64,000 nt of DNA from Flavobacterium sp. W4I14 (GTDB lineage: Bacteria; Bacteroidota; Bacteroidia; Sphingobacteriales; Sphingobacteriaceae), in NCBI GenBank assembly GCA_030817875.1, contig JAUSZU010000001.1, positions 2,294,001 through 2,358,000 on the forward strand, written 5' to 3'. Shown piece by piece: positions 31,758 to 42,109 of the stretch. Made by a program: the position numbers and the translations under genes. Below the pieces are notes generated by a model, which saw only the letters and a list, made by a program, of their open reading frames with translations, was not told the origin of the DNA and made no database searches. Every line of letters starts with the position of its first letter. The stretch's first letter is position 1.

Positions 31758-32621
31758 TTATTTTTGAGCCTGTTCAGGTGCTTTTCCAATCAGATCCATA
31801 AACTGATCTAACTTAGGTGTAATAATGATCTGTGTACGTCTGTTTTTCGCTTTCCCTCCTGCTGTTGTGTTATCAGCAATTGGATTAAATTCACCGCGGC
31901 CGCCAGCTGTTAATCGCTTAGGGTCGACAGCATATTTGGTTTGCAATACCTGAACTACTGATGAAGCACGCAAGGCACTTAAATCCCAGTTGTTTCGGAT
32001 ATTGGTCTGCGCAATAGGCACATTATCGGTATTACCTTCAATCAGCACATCATAAGTATCGTAATCTTTAATGATTTTAGCAATTTTGTTTAAAGTTTCT
32101 CCTGCTTTATCGGAAACTTCGTAACTACCTGATTTATACAACATGTTATCAGCTAAAGAGATATAAACCACACCTTTAAGCACCTGTACATCAACATCTC
32201 CCAACTCTTCTTTACTTAATGATCGCGTTAAATTGTTAGTTAACACCATATTAAGCGAATCGCTTTTATTTTTGGCATTTACCAGTTGTTTAATGTATTT
32301 ATTCGAACTGTTAATTTCATCAACCAGTTTCGAAATGTTAACATTGCCCTGGCTACTAGAATTTAAACATTTGTTCAAAGCATCCTGCAATGCAGTTACA
32401 TTGGCTTTTTCTGAAGCAATCTGTTCTTCCAAACTTTTAACCCTGCTGGTGCTGCCGCTAAGCTCGCGTTGGCTATCCTGGTATTTATTACTTAACTCCT
32501 GATTCCTTTCTCTCAATTTGGAATAGGTATCCTGAAGTTCTGCATACTTCTTATTGCTTACACAACCAGCTGCAAGCGCAATGGCAAAGAGCATTATGGG
32601 AATTGATTTGTATAATTTCAT
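31758..32621 (-). CDS. OmpA-family outer-membrane lipoprotein
   Basis: 287 aa from MKLYKSIPIMLF at 32621, which gives a lipoprotein signal (ALAAGCVSNKK); a frame extension to 32678 is not needed. A long coiled coil (about residues 25-110) is followed by an OmpA-like peptidoglycan-binding domain at about 150-270 (VLIEGNTDNVPI, RASSVVQVLQTKYAV, GGRGEFNPIADNTT, RRTQIIITP). It tethers the outer membrane to the wall. The design resembles flagellar-type MotB/Lpp hybrids, but no motor genes are near. Confidence 0.9.
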   Translation of the reverse strand: MKLYKSIPIMLFAIALAAGCVSNKKYAELQDTYSKLRERNQELSNKYQDSQRELSGSTSRVKSLEEQIASEKANVTALQDALNKCLNSSSQGNVNISKLVDEINSSNKYIKQLVNAKNKSDSLNMVLTNNLTRSLSKEELGDVDVQVLKGVVYISLADNMLYKSGSYEVSDKAGETLNKIAKIIKDYDTYDVLIEGNTDNVPIAQTNIRNNWDLSALRASSVVQVLQTKYAVDPKRLTAGGRGEFNPIADNTTAGGKAKNRRTQIIITPKLDQFMDLIGKAPEQAQK

Positions 32622-32696
32622 AATCTTATTTTTATTTAATTGATAATAGGTTAACAAATTCCTTGCCGTAAAGTTCAATATCGGCCTGAACCGGTG

Positions 32697-35207
32697 TTAA
32701 AAAGCGTTAATCTTTACCGAATCGAAGCTAGCCAAAGCCTTATACGCTCTTAATCCTATACTACCGGATTGATATTGACTATCTGTTGCAGAAAGAATGG
32801 GTTTTGCCGATCCGTTTATAAAAACATCAAATTCAGCTCCTTTCGCCATTATCTTTAAGGTATACATTTTGTTCATTTCAACAGGATATTTTCCTGAACT
32901 TATAACGGTCCATTTTTGCCCGTTAGCTTTCCCTAACAGTACCGTTCCATTGAGCGGATCCAATCCCACATAATACCCTTGGTAAGCATCGGCACCAATT
33001 GCCGGATTAGAAACCCTGAACATTAAACCAGCATCGCCAGCAGTATTGATTTTAACATTTGCCTGGTAAGTAAAATCTTTAAAATCTGTTCCATTAGCCA
33101 CATATTTAGATCCATTTATGCCGTAACCACCAGAGCCTGCATTTGATGCCGAATTAATCGCTCCATCTTTCCAGAACCAGCCACCACCATAAAAAACCCA
33201 ATTGCTGGCCATTCCCTGATCAAAATTTTCGACCAAAGCCTTATTTATTTTTTTTGGCTGACCAATTACAGGAAAACAGCTTAGGCGTATATTTTCCGAT
33301 CCATAAGGTACCAAGGTAATTTGTTCCTGTTTTTCGGTTGAAGAAATTGGACTAAAAGGCACATCAAAAGCAGCTACTTTGTTATATCCTAATGTCCATG
33401 ACGGAATCTTTTTTGCCTGAACCTTTAATTTGACTGGTGTATTCGCGGCGATAAAAGGATTTTCGGGCATAGCAGCGCTCACCACACTAACATTGCTTAA
33501 ATTACCTTTATCTAATACTAGACCATAATTCCACGCCGATTCCGGACGGATTTCGTAATCTGTAAAGCCAGCAACCGGATGTGTTTTGGTTACCTTATTT
33601 GCTGCCTTAATTTCTAATGCGTACACAATAGGCCCACGTTCTACACTAATGGAATTGTTTACTTGGGCATGAGTAGTAATTTGCATCGGGAAATTCAGTT
33701 CTAATCGATCCTGATCTTTCCATTTGCGGGATATAGTAAACATTTCACCCGCTTTTACTCCTTTTAATATTGTTCCATTTAATTTTATGCTAGGTTTTAC
33801 ACTCCAGGCTGGGATTCTTAAAATCAATGGAAAGGATGTAGAAGTGGTAAGACCTACTTTTAACCTGATCTTTTCTTCAAAGGGATAATTGGTTTCCTCG
33901 GTAATTTTTATTTTTTTATTGTTGGCTACCACAGTTTCTATTTCCATCGGGCCATAAGTAATTACTGCCAAACCGCCCTGAGGGGTAGCCACTACACTAC
34001 TTTTTACAAAATAAGGCCAGCCCATGTGCATGTTATAGCGGCAGCAGCCAAAGCCTGAATAGGGACTAGAAACAATGCCTGAACCGTAATCTTGATTAAA
34101 GCCATGCTCACCATGGATGCTTTGAACCTGATTGGGTAACGTATAATATGAATGGTTTTTAAAATCGCGGCTAAACTGGGCGGGCAAAGCATTAAAAGCT
34201 ACTTTTTCCAATTGATCGCCAATTCTTGCATCATGAATAACCTTTGCCGTAGTTTCTAAACTCTGCATCCATTCTACCACTGTACAGGTTTCTACGCCTT
34301 CTATGCTGCTTGTACCCGCCAGGAATTCAGTTCCCGATCCTAAACCTTCTGGCTGACCATGGTCGTGCATAATGTGCGCTATACCTTTGGAAAGTGCTTC
34401 AAGATTAGAAGGACGATCTTGAAGTTGTGCATAAAGCACCGGAAATTTTAAGGCCTGAGCTACATTTACCATATGTTTTGGCTGAAAATCATCACCAAAA
34501 AAGTAAAACCCGTTGTTGCTATAAATATTGATCCAAGGGTATGCCTGTTGTTTTAACTTTTCTACGAGTTGTAATAAATCCTGATCGCCGGTTTTATTGT
34601 AAAGCCAAATGGCAATTTCCATATTATCACCAGCTCTTGATTTACCCCATTCCTTTAATGGATCGCCATCCAGATAGGCGAGTTCGTATTTGAAATATTT
34701 TGACAGAAAAGGAATTACCCTTTTATCATTTGTGGCCTCGTAATAACTTTGCAAAGCATACATCATTGGCATGCGTGGCCACCAGTCTTTCATTTTCGGC
34801 GGGCCGAATAATCCGTTAGCTTGTTGATTGTTTAAAGTCCAATCGATATACTTTTGCGCTTTTGCTTTTAGCGAAGGATCATCTAAGGTATAAGCCAATG
34901 CTACTAAACCTTTCACATAATATGGTACCCGTTCCCATCCATTTCCATCGCCTCCTAACCAATCGGAGTTTTTGCCCAGATTATCTTTTTCCGGGTATAA
35001 CTCTTCTGCCCTTCCCGTTGCACCATCTCTTTGCTGTTCCAGTTGCTTTAACAACCATCCTTTGGCTTTAATACTCCCTATAGGCAATTGCACATAAACA
35101 TTTTGTTTTAGTGGGGCTTTGTTGAATTCAGTTAAATTTTGAGCATTTAAAGTATGAATAGATAGACAGGAAACCAGAAAATAGATTGAGGTAAATATTC
35201 TTTTCAT
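32697..35207 (-). CDS. GH127-family (DUF1680) beta-L-arabinofuranosidase with C-terminal jelly-roll domain
   Basis: 836 aa, signal peptide 1-22. The GH127 barrel covers about residues 30-600. Putative Zn/catalytic residues are present: Glu306 and Cys308 (GVETCTVVEW) and the Cys388-Cys389 pair (GFGCCRYNMHMG), spaced as in characterised GH127 enzymes. Residues about 660-835 form a concanavalin-like domain (WVFYGGGWFWKDG ... FRVSNPAIGADAYQGYY ... LGKANGQKW) like those in CBM66/DUF1080-type modules. The enzyme would release L-arabinofuranose from plant arabinans or hydroxyproline glycoproteins. It stands alone, apart from the SusCD cluster. Confidence 0.82.
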   Translation of the reverse strand: MKRIFTSIYFLVSCLSIHTLNAQNLTEFNKAPLKQNVYVQLPIGSIKAKGWLLKQLEQQRDGATGRAEELYPEKDNLGKNSDWLGGDGNGWERVPYYVKGLVALAYTLDDPSLKAKAQKYIDWTLNNQQANGLFGPPKMKDWWPRMPMMYALQSYYEATNDKRVIPFLSKYFKYELAYLDGDPLKEWGKSRAGDNMEIAIWLYNKTGDQDLLQLVEKLKQQAYPWINIYSNNGFYFFGDDFQPKHMVNVAQALKFPVLYAQLQDRPSNLEALSKGIAHIMHDHGQPEGLGSGTEFLAGTSSIEGVETCTVVEWMQSLETTAKVIHDARIGDQLEKVAFNALPAQFSRDFKNHSYYTLPNQVQSIHGEHGFNQDYGSGIVSSPYSGFGCCRYNMHMGWPYFVKSSVVATPQGGLAVITYGPMEIETVVANNKKIKITEETNYPFEEKIRLKVGLTTSTSFPLILRIPAWSVKPSIKLNGTILKGVKAGEMFTISRKWKDQDRLELNFPMQITTHAQVNNSISVERGPIVYALEIKAANKVTKTHPVAGFTDYEIRPESAWNYGLVLDKGNLSNVSVVSAAMPENPFIAANTPVKLKVQAKKIPSWTLGYNKVAAFDVPFSPISSTEKQEQITLVPYGSENIRLSCFPVIGQPKKINKALVENFDQGMASNWVFYGGGWFWKDGAINSASNAGSGGYGINGSKYVANGTDFKDFTYQANVKINTAGDAGLMFRVSNPAIGADAYQGYYVGLDPLNGTVLLGKANGQKWTVISSGKYPVEMNKMYTLKIMAKGAEFDVFINGSAKPILSATDSQYQSGSIGLRAYKALASFDSVKINAF

Positions 35208-35565
35208 AAAGGATTATTGGTTAGATAATATTTTATAAAACTAATAAATATGAATGAATATTAAAACGATTTAGTAACCTTATATTCAAATAATTAAAAA
35301 ACACTGTTAGTTGGCTAAAGCAAACCTAAAACGCTGAGAATAATAAATTGAAAGATCAAAAATTATACAGTTTGCAAAGCCGGAGGTTTACACCAGATTA
35401 TGATATTATGCCTATTTTTTACTTGCCGTGGTAAGCATTGGTCTGGTTCGCTCTTTGCGCTTTTGGTTGAAACTGAGATTAGTTCTATATTAGATCTAGA
35501 GAGCGTTAATTTAGAATCGGGGGATAGCCAATGGTTATTCCCCGTTCTTATTTTAAGCAAATATT
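35208..35565. other. Intergenic region without a recognised gene
   Basis: AT-rich start (probable GH127 promoter) followed by about 200 bp of more balanced sequence with one hairpin at 35518-35544 (CGGGG...CCCCG with GATA/TTAT). Short overlapping ORFs on both strands show no family signature. Confidence 0.4.
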
Positions 35566-35958
35566 TTATACTGAAATGCTCGTACAACTGGCAGAAATTA
35601 CTTTCCAATCTTCACTCACTTTACCCCAAACCCTTAGCCATTGATATTTGCCGTTAAGTAAAATATTTGAATAACTTCCCTTAATAAAAAGGCTTGCAGA
35701 AACAATAACAATAGATTCAAAAACACGTATTTCCCGTTTGGATACGTTGATTTTATTAATTTTGATCATGCCACTCCGATAGGCTTCCAGATCCATCTCT
35801 TTATCCAACACATTACCATACTGATCATGAAAAAGCATCCCATCGGCAAACAATAAATCGAGTGTGTTCAGGTCAGTTTTTTTAAACCCATCTAATAATT
35901 TTTCTTCTAGGTCGGCAATCAGGAGAATGGTTTCCTGGTCTGATAAAGTATTTGGCAT
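35566..35958 (-). CDS. NTF2-like (DUF4440-type) protein
   Basis: 130 aa. The pattern LEEKLLDGFKKTDLNTLDLLFADGMLFHDQYGN ... YQWLRVWGKVSEDWKVISAS is the SnoaL/DUF4440 cone fold. Such proteins are small enzymes or ligand-binding modules; no catalytic residues can be named. It lies between two glycan enzymes on the same strand. Confidence 0.8.
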   Translation of the reverse strand: MPNTLSDQETILLIADLEEKLLDGFKKTDLNTLDLLFADGMLFHDQYGNVLDKEMDLEAYRSGMIKINKINVSKREIRVFESIVIVSASLFIKGSYSNILLNGKYQWLRVWGKVSEDWKVISASCTSISV

Positions 35959-36070
35959 AATTTCCGGTTAGCCAGTAAAAATATAAAGTAAGCTACAAAG
36001 AATAGCGTAACTTTAAATATTGCCTGTATTACACGGATTTAACAACACACATTGCACAAATTTTTATCAA

Positions 36071-38056
36071 TTATTTCTTTGCAAAGGTAAGGCCTTGCCA
36101 GGTATCTGTTCTGAATGGTGATGCCGGCAAGCCATCGTTACTAACAAGGTTACACAAAGGATTATTTCCCCAGGCATAGCGAACCGCAACAGGATTTGCT
36201 ACCTGATCGCTACTTACTATGATCTGATTTCCCTGGATGCTTGCATTGGCCCAATAAAATTTTTTATCTGCTCCAGCGATGGCAAAGCCGGTTAGTGCGG
36301 CGCCATCAGAGGTTTTTAATCCATTTTCTGTATTGCCAAAAGTTAAACGGATGTGTTTTCCTTCTACTTTATTGGATTGATAAACGGGGCCAGAATAGTT
36401 TATTTTCTGACCATATGTTTTAGCCAGGGCAATTAAGGCTAACCTTCTACCCACCTCTTGTTTATTTTTAGGGTGAATATCTTTTGCATCACCAATATCG
36501 ATGATGGTAGCCATGCCTGTATTAGGTAGTGCAAGTGTTTTTTGTTGGGCCTCTCTAAGCTCTGCCCAGGCAGATTCTACAGGCGCATGATCAATCTGCA
36601 TAAAATTGGCCAGTTGAACGAAATAGAATGGAAAATCTCCCTGCCCCCATTTCTGGCGCCAATCTTTAATCATCGTTGGAAATAATTCACGGTATTGGTA
36701 AGCCCTATCGGCATTACTTTCTCCCTGATACCATATGGCGCCTTTAATTGAAAATTGCAGGTAAGGATGAATCATCGCATTGTATAAAACGGTTGGTCTG
36801 TTAGGGCCATTTTCTTCGTAAGGTTTAGCTTCAATATTTTTAAAATCTACTCCAACTTTGTACTTCCAGTCGTCAACTAAAGAAATTTTCTCTGCCGTGT
36901 TGTTTGTTAAGCTCAAATCTTTGGCATCACCATATATACCGCCGCCACCACCACTATCAAAAACCCTAACGGTAATGGTATTTTCACCTATTTTGAGCAG
37001 GCCTGCAGGTATCGTGTATGTTCTACCAACATTATACCCTACCGTTTCACCTACTTTTACTCCGTTTACGAAGGTGATATCGTTATCATCGATTGTACCT
37101 AAATTAAGTTTAGCACCATTTGTTTTCCAGTTTTCGGGAATGTTGACCTTTTTTGTAAACCATACAATGCCATCAAAATTTTTAAGTGCTGCATCTTCCC
37201 ACAAAGCCGGCAAAGTCATGCTTTTCCAGTTTGTAGTTTCTGCCAAAGCCCATTTTGTTTCCCCGGCCTGATAACCCGAGTCTTTTTCGGTTGTCATTTT
37301 AACCCAGTTCTGCAGTTTTTCTTCATAAGAAACTGCTGAAGGATTTTTAGCTAATTTTTGGATCTTATCAACTGCGGCAGAGAAATCGGTCATTTTTTTA
37401 AGCGATTCGGCACTTGTCCAGGCTTCAGCAATTGTTCCTCCCCAAGAGGTATGGATTAAGCCAATAGGGATTTTAGTTTTTTCATACACTTCGCGCGCGA
37501 AGAAATAGGCTGTAGAAGAAAACTCAGCAATATATTTCGGGTTACATTCCTGCCAACCACCATTAGTCACTTTGGCATCGTTAAGTGGAAAACTACTAGT
37601 AACATGCTCTGCCTGCAATAAACGGATATTTGGATATTTAGCATCAGCAATTTCTTTTTCGCTATTGAGGATTTTTCCCCAACCTGCCAATGGCATTTCC
37701 ATATTCGATTGGCCTGAGCAAATCCATACATCCCCTATCAATACATTGTATAGTACCAACAGTTCTCCATCGGAAATAGTGATGGAATACGGACCGCCGT
37801 AACCTGGCGTTGCCACTTTAATTTTCCAATTGCCATTGGTATCGGCAATAGCCCCATAATTAATTTTATTCCATGAAACCGTTATCTTAACCGCCTTACC
37901 AGCTGTGGCTTTACCCCAAATAGCTGCATTTGTTTTTTGCTGTAAAACCATATTGTCGCTAAATACCGATGGCAATAAAATTTTCGACTGAACCAGTAGC
38001 GAACTGAAGAGGAATAATGCGATAATAAGTATAGATTTTGACTTGGAGATGCTCAT
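36071..38056 (-). CDS. Sialate O-acetylesterase-like SGNH hydrolase with jelly-roll insert
   Basis: 661 aa, signal peptide about 1-24. The SGNH block I is WICSGQSNMEMPL with Ser near residue 114; a later WYQGESNADRAYQYRELFPTMI gives the oxyanion residues; DIHPKNKQEVGRR gives the catalytic His. A galactose-binding-type domain (KLNLGTIDDNDITFVNGVKVG ... GENTITVRVFDSGGGGGIYG, about 310-385) is inserted in the middle, as in the family. It removes acetyl groups from sugars. Related Bacteroidota enzymes act on xylan and pectin acetyls as well as sialic acid. No sialic-acid genes are nearby. Confidence 0.85.
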   Translation of the reverse strand: MSISKSKSILIIALFLFSSLLVQSKILLPSVFSDNMVLQQKTNAAIWGKATAGKAVKITVSWNKINYGAIADTNGNWKIKVATPGYGGPYSITISDGELLVLYNVLIGDVWICSGQSNMEMPLAGWGKILNSEKEIADAKYPNIRLLQAEHVTSSFPLNDAKVTNGGWQECNPKYIAEFSSTAYFFAREVYEKTKIPIGLIHTSWGGTIAEAWTSAESLKKMTDFSAAVDKIQKLAKNPSAVSYEEKLQNWVKMTTEKDSGYQAGETKWALAETTNWKSMTLPALWEDAALKNFDGIVWFTKKVNIPENWKTNGAKLNLGTIDDNDITFVNGVKVGETVGYNVGRTYTIPAGLLKIGENTITVRVFDSGGGGGIYGDAKDLSLTNNTAEKISLVDDWKYKVGVDFKNIEAKPYEENGPNRPTVLYNAMIHPYLQFSIKGAIWYQGESNADRAYQYRELFPTMIKDWRQKWGQGDFPFYFVQLANFMQIDHAPVESAWAELREAQQKTLALPNTGMATIIDIGDAKDIHPKNKQEVGRRLALIALAKTYGQKINYSGPVYQSNKVEGKHIRLTFGNTENGLKTSDGAALTGFAIAGADKKFYWANASIQGNQIIVSSDQVANPVAVRYAWGNNPLCNLVSNDGLPASPFRTDTWQGLTFAKK

Positions 38057-38275
38057 ATTTTAACCTATTTTTTGATGATTAGAAAGCGAATGTACATTTT
38101 ATGTCTGTCAACATCAATATATATGTCTGCTCTTCACAAATTTATGATAAAAATGAGGCAAAATTCATATAATTAGTTTGGGTAAGAATATCATTTTGCT
38201 TATTTTGCAGGTCTAAAAGAACAACTCTGGAATTAAGTTTGATTTAACGGGATGTTCTCTCAAATTACTGAATTA

Positions 38276-38590
38276 ATGGTTAAGATTTTTATAGGTGGCC
38301 TTCCTGACAATATCCAAGAGATGGATTTGGCAATATTGGTTAGCCTTCATGGTAGGGTAGAAACGATTAAAATTGTTCGCGATAGAGCTACTGGCAAGTG
38401 TAAAGGCTATGCTTTTTTAGAAATATACAGTTTACCAGATGCTAAAAATATTGTATCTACCTTAAATGGAGAAACTTTTAAAGGCAATGTAATTACAGTT
38501 AAAATATCGGAAGAGGAAAGCGGTGTTCAAGCGGCGAAGCCAAAAACCAACCAGCCTTTTAAAAGTAAAAGGCCCAGGCTACAACGCTAA
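38276..38590 (+). CDS. RRM-domain RNA-binding protein
   Basis: 104 aa from MVKIFIGGLPDN. RNP2 is IFIGGL and RNP1 is KGYAFLEI, a single RRM over residues 3-77, then a short basic Pro/Lys tail (KPKTNQPFKSKRPRLQR). Small single-RRM proteins of this type are common in Bacteroidota and cyanobacteria, some cold-induced. An ATG eight codons upstream is possible but would not extend the domain. Confidence 0.9.
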   Translation: MVKIFIGGLPDNIQEMDLAILVSLHGRVETIKIVRDRATGKCKGYAFLEIYSLPDAKNIVSTLNGETFKGNVITVKISEEESGVQAAKPKTNQPFKSKRPRLQR

Positions 38591-38870
38591 TTCACTATTA
38601 ATCTATATTTTCATTCCTCCCCTGTATTTTTCCGTATTATAAAATGGTATTATCCCGTTTTAGCAATGTTACATGCTCTCTTTTTTATTGTATCATTAAA
38701 AATTGGGGGACATTAAGGTTTTCTCTTCAAATTTATATTCATTTATCACAGTAGAATTTTAGACATTCCCATCGATAAATTATTTCGGTCGGAAACTTTT
38801 TAATTCAGTTCTAAACCTATATTTTGCAAGTAAGAGTTTCGATCTCTATTAATAAACGAATTTTGCAGAT
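38591..38870. other. Intergenic region before the antiporter
   Basis: 280 bp, AT-rich. TATATTTTGCAAG at about 38820 resembles a loose -7 element; nothing else seen. Confidence 0.3.
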
Positions 38871-40154
38871 ATGGAAAATTATGCCATTGTAATATTTATT
38901 TTAGCTGTGATGATTGGCCTTTCTGCTATTGCCGATCGAATTAAAATCCCTTATCCTATTTTATTGATTATAGCCGGAATAGCAGTGGGTTTTGTTCCAT
39001 CTTTACCACCAATTGATATTAATCCTGAAATTATATTTTTGATATTCCTACCACCATTGCTTTACGATGCTGCTTTTAATATCTCATTCAAGGAATTTAA
39101 AACCAATATCAACACCATATTCACATTGGCCATTACGCTGGTTTTTATCACCGCTATTGGTATTGCTGTAGTTGCACACTATCTGATCCCAGGGATGAGC
39201 TGGCCAGTATCTTTTGTATTAGGTGCGATTCTTTCTGCTACTGACGCAGTTGCTGCCATGAGTATTACCAAAGGATTGGGTTTATCACACAAAACCAATA
39301 CCATTTTGGAGGGTGAAAGTTTAGTTAACGATGCTTCTGCGCTGGTAGCGTATCGTTTTGCGGTTGCCGCGGTAACAGGAACAGCCTTTGTATTTTGGAA
39401 AGCATCACTTGAATTTGCCCTTTTAATGGCTGGTGGGTTCTTAATTGGTATAGTGATGTCGAAAATTCTGGCATTTATTATTAAAAGGATTCACAGCAAC
39501 GGCCTGGCTACCATTAGTTTTATATTATTGATGCCTTTTGTTACCTATTTAATTGCTGAACAAGTACATGTTTCTGGTGTTATTGCTGTTGTTATTTTAG
39601 GATTGGGCATTTCGAGGTTTAGCAATAATGTATTTCCTGAGCAACTTAAAAACCAATCAAAAAACATTTGGGACATCATTATCTTTTTATTGAATGGACT
39701 GATTTTCATTCTGATTGGACTACAATTCCCATATGTGTACAAAAACATTAACAGTGCCGATATTTTACCTTACATAGGTTATTCACTGGTAATTACCATC
39801 GTTGCGTTGTTGTTAAGAATGGCACGTGTTTTCCTTCAAAAATTCAATCTTCAAAAAGCCTTTCAGAAAGGGAAACACCGCATTACAGAGGGCGCATTGC
39901 TTGATTTCAAGAACAGTTTGATCATCAGCTGGTCGGGCATGCGGGGTATTGTTTCATTAGCCATTGCAATTGGGCTACCAGTTACTTTATCCGATGGAAG
40001 CGCATTTCCGCAGCGTAATGCTATAATCTTTATATCTGTGGTAGTGGTATTGTTTACTTTAATCGGACAGGGCCTTACCTTGCCATGGTTGGTAAAGAAA
40101 CTGGCTACGGAAGAGGATAAAGGCCAGACGCTAATCACTTCAGGTGACCATTAA
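38871..40154 (+). CDS. CPA1-family Na+/H+ antiporter
   Basis: 427 aa, about 12 membrane helices. SATDAVAAMSITKGLGL ... ILEGESLVNDASALVAYRFA is the NhaP/NHE ion-binding signature (Asp pair), and SWSGMRGIVSLAIAIGLP occurs near the C-terminus. It exchanges Na+ or K+ for H+ to control pH and salt. It lacks the long regulatory C-tail of some members. Confidence 0.92.
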   Translation: MENYAIVIFILAVMIGLSAIADRIKIPYPILLIIAGIAVGFVPSLPPIDINPEIIFLIFLPPLLYDAAFNISFKEFKTNINTIFTLAITLVFITAIGIAVVAHYLIPGMSWPVSFVLGAILSATDAVAAMSITKGLGLSHKTNTILEGESLVNDASALVAYRFAVAAVTGTAFVFWKASLEFALLMAGGFLIGIVMSKILAFIIKRIHSNGLATISFILLMPFVTYLIAEQVHVSGVIAVVILGLGISRFSNNVFPEQLKNQSKNIWDIIIFLLNGLIFILIGLQFPYVYKNINSADILPYIGYSLVITIVALLLRMARVFLQKFNLQKAFQKGKHRITEGALLDFKNSLIISWSGMRGIVSLAIAIGLPVTLSDGSAFPQRNAIIFISVVVVLFTLIGQGLTLPWLVKKLATEEDKGQTLITSGDH

Positions 40155-40263
40155 CATTAAGAAATGAAGGACATTAAGTTTTTCTACCTAAATCAATATC
40201 AATGGTCTTCCTGAAGGTTCAGCTTAAGAAAAGTATAGTAGTGAAGACTAGCTTCCGCGGGGC

Positions 40264-40292
40264 ATCGTCTCGACCGTAGCGGAGAGATCTTT
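40264..40292. repeat. Partial copy of the dispersed repeat
   Basis: ATCGTCTCGACCGTAGCGGA then GAGATCTTT matches one arm of the family (compare CGTCATTTCGACCG at 13110). The opposite arm is not found. Confidence 0.5.
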
Positions 40293-40341
40293 TAACATGA
40301 TTCAAAGGTTTCTTTCAAACTTAACTTCTGCATTAAACAAA

Positions 40342-40373
40342 AAAGGGATAAAATCTAATGACTTTATCCCTTT
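40342..40373 (-). terminator. Terminator of the galT-galK-symporter operon
   Basis: AAAGGGATAAA/TTTATCCCTTT perfect 11-bp stem. On the minus strand it is followed by TTTTTTG, about 20 bp after the symporter stop. Confidence 0.85.
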
Positions 40374-40393
40374 CCTGTTTTATACATTATCCT

Positions 40394-42070
40394 TTACCAA
40401 TATACACTATAAAGTGCAACCAATAATCCGATGATGATTAAAGCTCCTACTGCAAAACTGGTAGAGGTTTTGAACATTTTAGCATCGATAGCCAGTCCTT
40501 TAGCTTCTGCTTTAACTTTGTTGCTTGCTAAACTGATGATCACCATACCAAGGATACAGAATACAAATACAAAACCCATACGATCCAAGAACGGAATTTC
40601 ATAAACTCCAGCTGCATTTTTAACAGAGAACCCCATTCCTGATAACCATGAAAGATCGGTAATTGTAGGTAAGAATTTAAGCAAAATCGACAAGCCGAAA
40701 CCTCCTATGGTAGCGAATAGTGCTGCGCTTGAAGTTGTTCTTTTCCAAAAGAAACCTAAAATAAACATGGCAAAAATACCTGGAGAAACGAAACCTGTAT
40801 ACTCCTGGATATACTGGAAACCACCTTTTTTATCGATTCCTAAATGTGGTGCAATTAATACACCAAGAATCATCGCTACAATAATCGAAATCTTACCCGT
40901 TGTTACCAAATTTTTCTCAGTAGCATCGGTTTTTAATACTTTCTTGTAAATATCCAGCGTAAAAATAGTTGCAATACTATTTGCTTTACCAGCCAAAGAG
41001 GCTACCACGGCAGCGGTTAATGCAGCAAAAGAAAGCCCTTTTAATCCAGCAGGTAGTAAATTCAACAATACCGGATATGCACGATCTGGATTTACTGATC
41101 CATCTTGCAGCATTTCCGCTTGAAAGGCACCATCTTTATATAAAACATAAGCTGCAATACCTGGTAACACAACAATAATTGGCATTAATAATTTTAAGAA
41201 TGCAGCAAAAAGAATGCCTCCGCGGGCAGTCTCCAGGTTAGCACCCAAAGCACGTTGAGTAATGTATTGGTTACAGCCCCAGTAATTTAAGTTCACAATC
41301 CACATACCACCTACAAGCACGCTTAAGCCAGGTAAATCGATATAATTTTCGTTATCTGGCTTTAAAATCATGTGGAAATGTTCAGAAGCTTTTGAAGTCA
41401 TTAAACTATAGCCTTCAAAAACACCTGTTGTTCCATAGTGGGTAGAAACTAAGTTTAAAGCCAAATAAGTAGTGGCCAAACCACCCAGAATTAAGAAAAA
41501 CACCTGGATAACGTCGGTATATCCAATAACTTTCATTCCGCCAAGCGTAATAATAATGGCAAAACCTGCAATAGCGTACATACAGAAACTTAAATCGAAA
41601 CCAGAAATACTACTTACCGCTAAAGCACCTAAATAGAGGATCGAGGTTAAGTTAACTACAACATAAAGTAATAACCAGAAAACAGCCATAATCATGGCTA
41701 CCGTTCCGTTGTAACGCTGATGTAAAAATTGCGGCATTGTAGCGATTTTGTTTTTCAGGTAAACCGGAATAAAGAATACGGCAACAACCACTAAGGTTAA
41801 TGCGCCCATCCATTCGTAGGTTGCAATGGCCAATCCCATTTTAAAACCTGATCCGCTCATACCAATAAACTGCTCTGCAGAAATATTAGATGCAATTAAC
41901 GATGCGCCGATTGCCCACCAGGTTAAGGAGCCTTCAGCAAGAAAATAATCTTTAGAACCTGTAGATTCTGACTTTTTCTTGTTGTAAATGTAGAGCCCAT
42001 AAGCGGCCACAATAACGAAGTAAATTGCAAATACAATGTAATCCTTCGTGTCTAATAAGTTATTTTTCAT
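40394..42070 (-). CDS. Na+/sugar (galactose) symporter, SSS family
   Basis: 558 aa, about 14 membrane helices. Typical SGLT features: GASLIASNISAEQFIGMSG near the N-terminus, the LGGMKVIGYTDVIQ segment, NYWGCNQYITQRALGANLE, and LLPAGLKGLSFAALTAAVVASLAGKANS. It is closely patterned on vSGLT, the Na+/galactose symporter. It is the third gene of the galT-galK operon (39 bp after galK), which supports galactose as substrate. Confidence 0.9.
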   Translation of the reverse strand: MKNNLLDTKDYIVFAIYFVIVAAYGLYIYNKKKSESTGSKDYFLAEGSLTWWAIGASLIASNISAEQFIGMSGSGFKMGLAIATYEWMGALTLVVVAVFFIPVYLKNKIATMPQFLHQRYNGTVAMIMAVFWLLLYVVVNLTSILYLGALAVSSISGFDLSFCMYAIAGFAIIITLGGMKVIGYTDVIQVFFLILGGLATTYLALNLVSTHYGTTGVFEGYSLMTSKASEHFHMILKPDNENYIDLPGLSVLVGGMWIVNLNYWGCNQYITQRALGANLETARGGILFAAFLKLLMPIIVVLPGIAAYVLYKDGAFQAEMLQDGSVNPDRAYPVLLNLLPAGLKGLSFAALTAAVVASLAGKANSIATIFTLDIYKKVLKTDATEKNLVTTGKISIIVAMILGVLIAPHLGIDKKGGFQYIQEYTGFVSPGIFAMFILGFFWKRTTSSAALFATIGGFGLSILLKFLPTITDLSWLSGMGFSVKNAAGVYEIPFLDRMGFVFVFCILGMVIISLASNKVKAEAKGLAIDAKMFKTSTSFAVGALIIIGLLVALYSVYW

Positions 42071-42109
42071 TGATTTATTTTGGTTAGTATACCTTGGGTT
42101 ATTTAAATT

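Noticed and set aside
35363..35657. Overlapping ORFs on both strands (81 and 85 codons) downstream of GH127
   Set aside because: No recognisable motif on either strand and one overlaps the NTF2-like gene; left as unassigned intergenic sequence.
36858..37271. Plus-strand ORF of 137 codons with many prolines and valines
   Set aside because: Antisense to the esterase jelly-roll domain; no start context, no family signature.
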